A stretch of 64,000 nt of DNA, from positions 2,728,001-2,792,000 of the forward strand of contig JAGYXB010001569.1 in assembly GCA_022495005.1 (NCBI GenBank), given 5' to 3'. Under the pieces are notes generated by a model. It was not told the DNA's origin and searched no databases. It was given only the letters and a program-made list of their open reading frames with translations. Made by a program: the position numbers and the translations under genes. Shown piece after piece: positions 21,849-34,000 of this stretch; positions within the stretch are counted from its first letter, which is position 1; every line of letters starts with the position of its first letter. The DNA is from Rhyacophila brunnea (lineage: Eukaryota; Arthropoda; Insecta; Trichoptera; Rhyacophilidae).

Positions 21849-22825
21849 CAGGAGTTCACAAAGTGTGTCCCGCGTCACTTTTTGATGTGTCCTGCGAGAT
21901 TTATCTTAAGGGGATCCTATATGCCAACAGAGAAAATAGCGGAGAAATATGAAGCTTGCAATTTGAGATTTTTCTTTTGATAATTTACAATTTCAACTGT
22001 ATTAATTAAGTAAGGATTTCAAGTTATACACATTTATATTTTTTATCAAAATCGATGTTGTTTGAAAAAGATATAAAAAATATTAAAACTATGCATTAGT
22101 CAAAAATCTATACGGTGAAAAATTGAAAACTTAATAAACTAAATTTTAATAATAAATATAACCATAAAAATAATGTAATAATAACGTAACCTATGTACCA
22201 AATATGTGACAAATTCACATTTCTTTTTCAATTCAAGTTTATCTTTGACGGAAAAAAAATCTTTTTTACTTACTAAATTAATACAGTTGAAATTGTAAAT
22301 TGTCAAAAAAAATCTCAAATTGCAAGCGTCGTATTTTTCCGCTAGGTTCTCTGTTGGCATATTATGATCCCTCTTAAATCTGTATTATTTTTTATTCTTC
22401 ATATCGAATATTAAAAATTACATTTCAAATTAAATATCCTCTGGCAAACAATGAGGACTTTCACTTGAGGTATATCCAAATATAGTTAAACATGCTCATC
22501 AAATGGCTTCTTTATTTGGAAGTATCCATATTTGTGAAAATACATTATCTACAATGAGCATTAATAAATGAAACTTAAGATCAAAATTATCAGACAACCA
22601 TATCGCTTCTGTTTTGCGTATTCTCACCACAAAATTTGAGCCTAGATTGCATGACTTAGTTTCAAACAAACAATTGCATAAATCGCATGGTAAAAAAAAA
22701 GTTTTTTAGTAAGTATATTAATAAGATTAATAATAATGTATATTTAGTTAAAAATATAAGTTTACACATTGCAATATTTTTGAGTTCAAAATTGTTCCTT
22801 TGATGAAAAAGTTTGTGAACCCCTG
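21849..22825 (+). mobile_element. hAT element with transposase tail, 977 bp
   Basis: Begins CAGGAGTTCACAAAGTGTGT and ends AAGTTTGTGAACCCCTG. ATTTATAA and ATTTATAC flank it. Arms of about 90 bp (21920-22015 and 22275-22362) are inverted copies of each other. A decayed hAT dimerisation domain lies near its right end. The right end of a related element is at about 51595-51634. Confidence 0.78.
22494..22700 (+). pseudogene. hAT transposase C-terminal dimerisation domain, decayed
   Basis: Translation MASLFGSIHICENTLSTMSI, NK, stop, NLRSKLSDNHIASVLRILTT, KFEPRLHDLV. This is the hAT family dimerisation block (FGS.Y.CE..FS.M...K...R..L.D..L...LRI). One stop is seen and the rest of the protein is missing. 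Confidence 0.7.
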
Positions 22826-22997
22826 ATTTATACCAATGATAAAACTGAAGTGCCTGTGATTTTGAATAATATTATTTGTCATTATTAGATCTAGTGTTTT
22901 TATAATTTCCATGTTACTAAGTACACAATATTGTTTGTGCCTTAAATTATTGTCCACCTGTTTGTTGCATTTTAACTCGACAACTTCCGGAGTAATA

Positions 22998-23870
22998 GTG
23001 CCTGTACATGTACATGGATTTACTGGCACCAATGCCTGAACAAAAACGAACCATAAGTGCGAGTGAATAAGCATTCGGCACGCTTATATCTCCGCTCTAT
23101 GCGTTAAGAGTAAGATATAATTTATACTGCTGAATTAAATATTTTTTTGTAAACGTAGCCGGTAAATATGGATTTGACTGATTACATTCATTTAAAAACT
23201 GCGAGCACGTGTTGCTGAAATTTATTGTTTTTGTGTTAAATATAAAGTTAGTGGTAATTATTTTTAGTTATTTTAGTAGAACATAATATGGTTAATTATG
23301 TTGTGTTTAAATTTAGAAGCCGTACTAAGAAGCAACACGATGGTATAACGTTTCATAGTTAAGTTGATAATAATAAAATCGAGGTTCTACTGTGCGTTAT
23401 ATGCAAGAAGCATGTCTTCATTATGCCGAAAAATAGGCACTCTCTATATTATATCATTACTCTGAGACTGGCACCGATAGTGTGTAAATTAAAATATCGC
23501 GATAATAACTGTGTACACGTAATAGTGCCGACTGTCTTGTCAATCTCATTCTTCAAGAGTAAGTGAGACACGTTGTTGTCATTGTATGGTGCTATTTGAT
23601 AGGTTGTGAAAATTGGTAAACGTCAAGTTTGTATTTTTTCCGGCAGGTTCGCCACTGTCGTTCTACTGCGCATACGTCATGCGAGTACCAACTATCGCGT
23701 GAAAATTCAAAAGCTTCTGAACTGTTTTAATCCGTGCATGTAATCTTGCAACTTGCACGATAGTACATATTTACACGTGCATTTTCTTGTTATGGCCACG
23801 ATAATATTTACTGTCAGCGGTAAATCCATGCACGTGTAAACGGGGTATTATATTGACGGAACTTGCACAG
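22998..23870. repeat. family M repeat broken by a THAP-exon relative
   Basis: Left piece TGTACATGGATTTACTGGCACC (23003 on, shown in part) and right piece with AGTAAATCC..TGCACGTGTAAACGGGG-type sequence ending near 23850 match family M (see 49670-50068). Between them lies 23030-23365, which resembles the element at 8251-8824. Confidence 0.55.
23288..23358 (+). pseudogene. second, decayed THAP first exon
   Basis: Reads MVNYVVFKFRSRTKKQHDGI then TFHS. Aligned with 8419-8489, both zinc-binding Cys are lost (Tyr and Phe) and the donor GTAAGT has become TTAAGT. It is an older copy of the same exon. Confidence 0.6.
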
Positions 23871-23879
23871 CTTTAGACC

Positions 23880-24958
23880 GTTGTTGCCACTGATTTAGTC
23901 GAGTTTCATCTCTCGAACGGTTCCGAAGTTACAAAAAAAAAGTTTCTTGAAAATAACAAATAACGCGCTTGCAACAATTCTGTGGTTGTGGGATAAATGT
24001 GCTTAAGTCATCGCGTTTTGACGAAATTGAGATTTTAATGCCATTTTGTCTAAAAAATGGTGCTTTTTCTGTGTGACATAGATTTTGTCACGCCGTCGCT
24101 GTAGGATTGGTTTGTCGAATAGACCAAATGTCAAATCTTCAGGAGACGAAAAACAAATATCATTATCCTATATTTAAATACTTGGAGGTATTTAAATTGT
24201 TGGTTTTACAACATATGAATGCTGTTTTTATTACAAAGCAATTTAAAGAAAAGGATGGTCCATTTAGATACCAAAAAATCATTTTGCATTGAAAGATCGA
24301 TTTCGACAAAAACGGATATTCAACAAACCCATCCTATAGCGACGACGTGTTAAAATTGTTTTACTTAGAATAATAACTTATATTGAGAAAACTATTGTTA
24401 ATTCTCAGTAAAATTACTTACTTAAAATTAATTCACAATAACTAATATAAAAGAATAAAAAAAGAAACATTAATTAACTTCTAAGCTAGAGTATTTTAAA
24501 ACTGTGATTTATGTCAAATGCGATTATCTCATCTGCAACCAAACTGACTTGAGCAATTTTACCCCGAATCCATAGAATTCATGAGTAGGTAAAGTGGTCA
24601 GGTAGTAGCGGCGGAGTGGTGAGGTGAGCTACATCAAACTGTCTTCGATCGTGTGGACTCATTCGAGCTCTCAGTTGATTGTGATACTGCCGTACGCGTA
24701 TGGAGGCACTGACTGGATATTCATTCATATAAGCTCGGTAGAGGCTAAGCTCGCGCCTAGACTCAATCTTTGTATAATCTCATTGATTTAAATTTAAAAA
24801 AAAAATCGAATCAGCCAACTTTCATCACTTAGAAGTCGCAGCTTATCACTAGTGTATTATAAATTTCATTGTTGTTATCATAATAATATATTCTTTTATT
24901 ATTCTAGTATTTTGTAACAGTCAAAGAATATAACAAAAATTGTTGTTTTGGCCGCCAG
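23880..24958. other. upstream region of the glycosyltransferase gene
   Basis: No recognisable repeat between about 23900 and 24958. The promoter and any 5' UTR exons should lie here or beyond, but no TATA box or initiator can be singled out in this AT-rich DNA. Confidence 0.4.
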
Positions 24959-25086
24959 ATGGATCGGAGAAAACTGATAAAGGAAGCTCCGTATCCTCCC
25001 TTCAACTCCGAGGATTTCGTTCCGCTGCTCGCTGATGATCGGCAGACAGAAGATGAACCCGTTTGGGTAAAGGATACCAATCGCAG
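24959..25086 (+). CDS. exon 1 of the beta-1,3-galactosyltransferase gene
   Basis: Encodes residues 1-42 plus two bases of codon 43. An in-frame TAG lies 54 nt upstream and no earlier ATG follows it, which supports this start. The donor is CAG|GTAATT. The tail includes FVPLLADD, a hydrophobic and acidic cytosolic stretch. A 5' UTR intron could end just upstream, since CAG directly precedes the ATG; the transcription start cannot be placed. Confidence 0.75.
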
Positions 25087-28000
25087 GTAATTAATCCTAT
25101 TAAATTGAACTTCTATGGTTTGTCATTAATATAATTTAAGTCTATTTAAACACACTTCTCTAGTTCACAGTTCTATACCAGCGCATCTATTCTATACACT
25201 AGACTGCTTTCGGCTGCTACGGCATCTATCTTGGGTAATTTTGTATCGAAGTATTAGCACTTATTGTAACAATTACAATAGTGAGAAAATACATAGTGCC
25301 AACAGCTAAAAACAAAAAACCTGATTTTGACATGACAGTCGAAAAGTGTAGGCATGTAGAAGATGATAAAAATGTTCATTGCGTCATGCAGGTGTCGATG
25401 CAGTGCAGTTCAACGTGAGGTGACCTCAGTATTGTTCTGGTGATTTCGGCAGATTTTGCTAACTGACAATGTTCATTTAAAGGTTCAAAATGTGCTACGG
25501 GGTGGACACCAAGAAAACGACATTACACACGTTTTTCCCGTAGCGGCAGCTTACTGTGACGTCACGTGATAGTAGGCGACATGCACCTCAATTTGATTAA
25601 AACTTTAGTCTCTATCTCTATTGAAGAAGGTTTTTTTAAATTTCTTTGGTTTGATTGAGAATGTCTTTGAAATTTACCTATATAGGGCATGAGACAACTG
25701 TATCGATCTCTTAAATTTTATTTACGTTACAGAGCCTCGAAGCGTGAACGCCGCAACAGAGAAGCGAAGTCCCGCAGCCTTCAGTCGACCCACAGAGCTT
25801 ACCCGTACCATCCATCGAGCACATCCTCCCACTCAACTTACATCCAAGTGAAAGGGTCCGATGAGCGGCTCCACGAGTCCCCCCACTACCACCCCGTGTC
25901 TCTGTACGGGGCCATCGGCGGTGGTGGCGCAAGGAGATACCCTCGAGCTGCGGCACTTCGCTTCTTCCTCTTCTCCATCGGAGCACTCTTTGTGATCATC
26001 GTCTTGTACGCCCCCACCTATAAGCAGACCCGTAGTAGACATGGTGAGTGGTTTTCCGTAATTAAATAGTTTTTGTAATCGGCAAGCAGTGTCGATTCGA
26101 TTTAATCTTCATAATGGCATTGAATGTTGCATTTTATAACTTCTAATACCTAGTAAATTTCAATTTTTAGATATCTATGGATTAATTTATTAAAACATTT
26201 TTAACTTTCAATTTTCAGCAAATCGCATGTTTTGTAATTCTGTAACTCAATGTCCCTTTAGCACTACACTTTTCCTTAACAGTAACACTTAATCTAATAC
26301 CTACATCAGAGGTTTTCAAACTGTTTCAGTTCACAGCGCCTCAATTTTTATTTACCCTTTTCACTACATAAAATCTCTACATAATAATAATCTTGCGTAG
26401 ATTGAAAAGCTTGTTAACTTTCTTAGATGGTGCCGTAATTCATAAAGTTAACGAAACCGCTGTCAAGTATCATTCTTCTAGAGGCATCTGTCAAATATTC
26501 AGTAATTTCCGACTTGTAGTTAACATTTCAATACCCTAGTTACAATACAACTCAAAGTGTCAAGGTAGAAAAGTCGAAATTTTTTTAATGTGTCATAAAA
26601 TCGAATAACCCTATCTGAGATTAATCATTAATTCAATTACATATGGAGATGTCTGGGTTGATTCGTTGTTGAACTGTAAAATTTCATTATGCATATTTAA
26701 AAAAAAATCATTTTTCTCAAAAAATTAAGGCTTTTAAGCGTTACAGTAAAACCTCGTTAATACGAATTCCACGGGACCGAAAATCGGAAAAAAATTCAAA
26801 ATATGAAATGTATGGGGGAGAAATATTAAAATTTAAAAAAAATTTTTTTTTTTTTTGATTTTCATTAATTTTGTTACCAATCATAAATGTGCCTACCGAA
26901 TTGGGTCATAGAATGTCAGGATTATTTTTATTACCTTCATAAAATAAGTAATTGAATTACGGCAAATTTTGAATTATCAGTGTTCTTACTAACGAGGTTT
27001 TACTGTATTTTGGCACAAGAGTTTTTGAGTTTCTTCCTTATTGAACTATGATATTGATTTGACAGGCATCTGAATCATACACTTTCGTATTTACGGCAGC
27101 AATGAAAAAACGAATTCTGTACTGTCATAAAACATTAATTTGAAGAAGTTAACAGCCGTGCAGATCAAAAGTCGGGAGCTTTTTTTAGCACTGCTGCGCA
27201 CAGTTTGAATACCACTGACTTACATTACATATTTTCTTACTAAGGAGTTGTTTTTATTTTTATATTTAGCAAAATATATTTTCACTGCTGCTTTACGTAC
27301 TTTACGTTTACTTTGTTTGTGTTTATAATTTTTGATCAGAAACGGTCACATCCGGCGATGTTGCCAACACTACCCATCGACATATAGACTCGACTACGAA
27401 AATCAAAGGAGTGCCGAATATGATACATCTCCGACGTCTTTTCAAATTAATACAGAAGAGGAAAGCCTTAAGGCCGGGGCCACAAAACCCTTTTATTGTT
27501 GCGCACCGTAAGCAAACAAAAATACACTACAGGCTTTATATTATATTGAATTTCGCACTCAATTGGTGGCTTCAAAATTTGATACGGGGTTTTGAAACAT
27601 TTTTTTTTTTTTTTTTAAATTTGACGTAAGTTGTGGAAGGATATTGATGTTTCAACTGCATATAGATGTTATATTTAGTTCTAAAACAGATGAAGCAATA
27701 CATAGGTAACATCAGTGGCGAAGGATGGAAGTAGGCTGTTAACACAATGCTTGCGGACACTTTTAATTAATTTTGTAATTAACGTGTTACTTGCATTTGC
27801 AAATAGAAAAACACAATTTTGTGCGCCTCGCAAACATTGAGCACTTCAGTTACGGGACGAACAAATGTGTTTTTTGCTAATCGCTTTTCAAATGCAAATA
27901 ACATGTTAATTACAAAATCAATTAAAAGTTCCCGTAGCCATTGTGTTGATCCGACATAGATAGTGCACACTAAACTTTGTCAGTCAAATGTGAACTAAGA

Positions 28001-31000
28001 CAACAATGTGTACATGGAGTTTGTTCATTTTTAAAATTCAATAATGAAACCCTGCCTAATTTTTTTTTTTTGTTAAACACTTCAACATCCCGTGAAGCCC
28101 AATTACAGTGGCAAAACTCCCAGGCTTTTGGAATTTACATATTAGATTATGTAAATATATTTTTACCTCACCGGGATCGAACCCGGAACTCCCGGGTGGA
28201 AAGCCAACGCCTTACGCACTGCACCACGAGAGCCTCTAATCCAAGCCATAGTAGATAATCGTCAAAAAATATTCATTTATCTATAAAATATCTAAAATTC
28301 CATTAAACCGTACGTATTTGAAGATATTTTATAGTTAGAAGAATATTATTTATCGATTATGGTTTGGTTTCGGAAGGGCTTAATGAATTTTAAAAAGCTG
28401 ACCAACACCATCTGCAATATGTATTCTTAATTCAATGAAAACAAATAAGTATGACTGAAAAACTGTGCACTGCTTTTGTCGGATCACCCATATCATGCCT
28501 TAACTATTATGATCTGGTTCAGGTAGGGTTTAATTGAATTTTAAAAATTATCCAGCACTAGCTGCAAACAGTATTCTTAGTGCAATGAACACAAATAAGT
28601 ATGACTGACAAAGTTTAGTGTGCACTATTTATGTCGAATCTTAACAGCCAACTCTCACCTTTTACCACTGGGTAATTTAATATATTAAAATTTTTTATAG
28701 CATGACTTTTTTTTATGTTCGTTGCACATTTAATTAAGAGGAATAACCCGTTTAATATGAAATCTAATTGAATCAAATCATCATTACTAATTGAAGGATT
28801 GTAAGTCTATAGGGTCTAAGTGCCAAAAATGTGAAACTGAGATACAACAAAAAAAAGAATAAAACCATACATAATATCGTGGGTATTCTGCGAAAAAGCA
28901 CTAAGTCAAAATTTTGCTGTTTTGACTTAATGATGAGGTAATCTTATTAAGAGTACGCTCTATAGTCTACAAAAACACACACAGTCATATCTATAAAACT
29001 GGCGAAGATAATTTATGTTATATGTCAAAAAGACATACATCAATTCAGAGAAAATGCACTAAAGGGACTTAGTGCATTTGCTTCTCTCATTATCAGGCTG
29101 TATTCACAAAATTCTGCGTGCGAAACTGCACTAAGTCATACTCAAAGCAATATCGCAGAAAGGAATTTGCTTTTTATATGTATAAAACAAGTTAAGACCG
29201 TCCAAACTTTCAAACTCGATTATCTCAAAACTAGTATTTTTGACTTAATGCTTATTCGCAGAATACCCACGATATATGAAAACTTACATTTTTATTATTA
29301 CAAAGTTACAGAGGAACATCAGTATAATATGATAAGTTTACATAATTCTAAAGATAAAATAAACAAAGGAAGAATAAAATGTTTAAACATGGACAATATT
29401 GTAACGTTTCTATGTAGGGGCACATAGAGCCATATTTCAATGTATGTGTGTGACAAAAATTGTAGAGTTAGGAACATAGACCCTTCGGATTATCATTAGG
29501 CTTGGCATATAGATTGTATTGAAGTAAAAACCTTGTTATGGAATTTCTGGCACTTAGACCCTATAGATTTTCGACTCTTCAATTATCACACTTTTTCGGT
29601 TGATAAAGCTGTTTTTCCATAACTACTTAATATAGGAAATTACATGTTAATGGTGAATAATAATAATGCAAAATGCATGAAAATAGGTACTGAAAATCTG
29701 TTACGAAAATGCTTGGTTTCGTTATGTTTACTCCAATTATCGACATATTAAATAAAACGTAATTCGAATTACATCAAATAATATCAAGGGCTAAAGTGCG
29801 AAAATTCGAATTACAGTAGAACCTTGATATAAACCGGCTCTCACATCTAAACTTGCATCGTCTGCCGCACAGCCATAAATCAAACCTTCTAGGAACGTTG
29901 TTCCTGTGTTGCATATGAAGACCTACACATCTACCTATCGACAGTCGCACGTAACCTCTTAAAACGTTTAGATATTTGGATGTGGTGACCGGGGAGCAGT
30001 GGCGAAGGGTGGAGGTAGGCTGTTAAGATCCGCTATAAATATTGCACACTAAACTTTGTTAGTCATACATACTTGTTTTCATTGAAATAAGACTACATTT
30101 TACAGATGGTGTTTGTAAGTTTTTAAAATTCAATTAAACCCTGCGAAAACTAAGCCATAATATATAATAGTCAAAAAATACTCGTAAATCTATAAAATAT
30201 CTAAAATTATGCAATTAAATCATACATAAATTTTGATATTTTATAGATAGAATAATATTTTTTATCTATTATAGTTTGGTTTAGGCATACCTTGATGAAT
30301 TAAAAAAATGAACCAACTATGTGTGTAATACGTATTCTTAATCTAACGAAAACAAATAAGTAAGAATGAAAAAATGGGCACAATTTTGTCATATTGTCTA
30401 AAATATACCAATACTATTATGGTTTGGATGAGACAGCGTTTAATTGATTTTTAAAACCCAACTAATACTATCTGTAAATTGTAGTCTTATTTCAATAAAA
30501 ACATATACATTTGACTGAAAAAGGTTAATGTGCACTATTTATGGCGGATCTTAACAGCCTACCTCCACCCTTCGCCACTGCCGGGGAGCCGGTATAGAAA
30601 TGACCAATTCGTAGGTGTCTGTCTTCGACTCGCATCCCGAGAACTGCATGCAACTTGTCGATTGCAACAGTAGATGTTTTTTTCAAACTAAAAAGACACA
30701 TTCGACCAATATGTGGAGCTCTATTTTGCAACGTGTGTTTTGTGAATAATGATGACTTTACATCGACGTATTCGATACGTTGCAGACAAGGCAAATTTCG
30801 GTGTGAGAGCCAGTTAACAGACTAAACATACTAACATAATTTTGTCTTCTGCGAAAATATATTACCAATAGAAAATTTTTTTTTAAATATTAGCAAGTCC
30901 AAGTAAGTTACAACAAAAAAAATCTTGGAGTGATCCATGACGGCGGTTAGGAATTAAAGTAATTATCAATATCTACTTTGTCTAATCATTGTAAACTTAT

Positions 31001-34000
31001 TGAATATAGTAGTCTTAAGTGAATACATTCATTCACTTTGAGTAAACAAATTAAACTGCTGTGCAGCTGTGTGAATTAGCGGCCAGCTTTGCAAATGTCA
31101 GTGCTACATTCAGTCTATGGGTAGGACGTGATTATCATCCGCAGAACATTGTTTACTGGTGAGAATTGGATTTAAACATGTGTTTTTAACAATTGTCACA
31201 TTTGACCGGTTATTTTGTCCGTTATATCCGAAGTCCGTTCCGAAATCCGAAAATTCGAATTGTATGTGTTTGAATTAACCAAGTTTTACACACCTTTTTA
31301 ATTCACCAAAGGCAGACGAAAGATTCTTTATATAGAGTGTAATTTAATGATATATGTTTTATGGCTGGGCATTTTTTAAATTCTGTACTGTTACTAACAT
31401 TTAGTTTATAATGTATATAACAGTGGCGAAGGGTGGAGGTAAGATGTTAAAATTCGAATTTAAGTTAAGAATTGAATTTTAAAAACTAACTAAATAATCT
31501 ACATATTGTATTAACTGTCAATTCATGGTGAAACTGCATTGTATTGTTGTTTTAATTTAATAAAACGTATTTTTTTTGTAGTACTTATTCCACTTTTAAT
31601 CAATAGATTAGGACCGGTTTTGTCCGCCTCAGAGGGACATTTTCTGAAAAAATCTTTCAAAATATCCCTCTGAGGCGAACGAAACCGGTCCTGATCTATC
31701 GATTAAAAGATGAATAAGTACTGGAAAAAAAATGCGTTTTATTAAATTAAAACAACAATACTACATATTGTAGTTATAGTTCAATGAAAACAAATACATT
31801 TGACTGAGAAAGTTTAGTGTGCACGATTTATGTTAAATCTTAACAACCTACCTCCACCCTTCGCCACTGGTATATAACAATATTTGAATTTTTCTGATAG
31901 TTAGATGTGCACTATGATTTTCTTGCTTTGCTTAGGACATTGAAAAATTTACTTTGAGAAATGTGTTGACAAACTCTAAAAAGTAGAAACAGTTTGTAAT
32001 GGTAAATCTGTGAGTATCGTAATGACAGGTAATTTTATTCAGTTGGTAAGATTGGTGTTCATAGACAAAATATAACAATAATTATAGATTTAGGTTTTTT
32101 TGTATTAAATAGTTATTAATTAGAATCATTTATTTTTGTAAGCTCACCATACTTCTCTCTTCCATGGGCACTTTCCATTAGAAAGTCTCAGTAAACTAAG
32201 TCAAAGCACACTTGGGTGCATGACAACATCAGTCTTGGCTCACAACGTAGGGCCTTGTAATACACTCAATCGAGTGTTGTGTGAGGCGGGTTGGTTTGGA
32301 GGGCTATATGTTTGTGTTGGACTCATAGTTCGGACCTAATAGTTTAAGCAAGTGACTAACATTTTTCGTAAAAAATCTGTTAATACATCCTCTAATACAC
32401 TCTGTGGAGGCCCATGGAGGTTGCAGGAACTTGGTAAAAACATGTTAGTTCGGAAGATAGTATATGTAATAAATTGTAGCGTGTTTAGAGTTTGACAGTA
32501 TTATATTTTTTATTACTTGTATGCAGTGTTATCGAAATTGTCGCCGCAACCGGTATGCAGAAGATTTGAAGCGGTGCATGGCTGAACCTTTTTCGTGACT
32601 AAGGTCTTGTTCAGATGGCGCGATTCGACTTGTGCGTATTCCAGGTACATGTGACCTCATTGAGCCGTCCATATGTAATCGCCGCGGTTCACTTCTCACT
32701 CGCGGTTGAGGTACAGGTGACCTCATTGAGCTGTCAACATACACTCGAAACGTATTGCGGCGAGATACGCGTCATCTGGACAAGCTCTTATTAGTGATTA
32801 ACACAGTGTTGCAAACGATACCAGGATTATGGCATGAGTACCTACTATAATTTTGAATATCTGCAAATTTCATATTATATGAGAAACTCTGAGAATATTT
32901 GGGAAACACTGCTCTTATATAACTTTGAAATTTTAATAGGTTATATTTAATAGTATACAGACATAATATAATAGGCCTATACATACGTATCATCGGTGAA
33001 ACTGGAAAATTGTGTAACCCCAAAAATGCTACTCTACAGGAAAGACAAAAAACATTATGGTTTCGTATATAAATATATGGTTATGGGGTTAAATTATACA
33101 TGATTTAACAATGTTACAATTTTTTTGGAATGACATAATTTGCAAGACGGCTAGATATTAACAACGGCCACTAGATAGTATTCAAAGTCAATTTTCGATT
33201 AAAACGTAGTTACACATTTTTATAGTTTCAACGACGATATAGGCTTATTATAGGTCTGTTGTAGTATAGATTATTCTAATCTAAATTTCCTTTTTATGCT
33301 ACATGCCAATAGGTTTTTTTATGTTTCATCCTATATGGAACCTAGATTTCTCATCATTGCATGCCATGAAATACACCTTAAATAAACACCAGGTTCCAAA
33401 ATTGCAGCCTCTGTGGTTGGCTGGTCGTACAACACGTCTCGGGACACTCGCTACTACGTCCTGCCCGACAATGTCACCGTCCTGCATCAGCCGAGATCCA
33501 TCTGCAGACCGCGCGAAAGACTGAACAACTCGAAGAACCATAACATTCAACCCTCGACGCATGACGATGAGACAGGGCTTAGAGGGACTAGAGACAACGA
33601 GGCGTTTTTTAAGAGAAGTAATTCATTCGAAAGACATGCAAACGGTTATGTTTCAATGAATATCAACAAAGATATTCCGTCATTTGATAAAATGGCTTCT
33701 TCCAATGGTAAAAAGAGGGAAGTGGCGTTAGATGATGAAGTTTTCCTCTTGGTGATCGTGTGCTCGTCTATGAATCATTTTGCGGCTCGCTCGGCTATCA
33801 GAGAGACGTGGGGGAATCAATCCAATTATGAAATGCTCGCCGAAGCCTTTCAAAATGTCACAAAGCGATTCGCCAAGCTGAATGCCACCGATAAAATCTT
33901 TGAAGACGACGAGTACAGCAACCATTCGTTTCTTTCATTTTTTAATTTCGACAGGCGGATAAAAAGAGATCTGTCAAACGTTTCGGAATACTCAGACGAT

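Larger units (their letters stand above)
27713..28670. mobile_element. hAT-type MITE family A with two nested insertions (intron 2)
   Basis: Begins CAGTGGCGAAGGATGGAAG and ends TTTTACCACTG. Flanks GGTAACAT and GGTAATTT agree at 6 of 8. Expanded to 958 bp by a small palindromic MITE (27742-27946) and a SINE (28061-28234). Confidence 0.72.
26044..33407 (+). other. intron 2 of the glycosyltransferase gene, repeat-filled
   Basis: 7364-nt intron holding a pogo-like MITE, three copies of the hAT-type MITE family, a second tRNA-derived SINE, a palindromic repeat, a LINE 3' tail, a partial SINE and one copy of the ATCGTCG-ended repeat (all listed separately). No extra coding exon is convincing within it. 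Confidence 0.75.

Noticed and set aside
25711..26042. Minus-strand frames opposite exon 2
   Set aside because: Shadows of the coding exon; the plus strand carries the signal anchor and fits the spliced protein.
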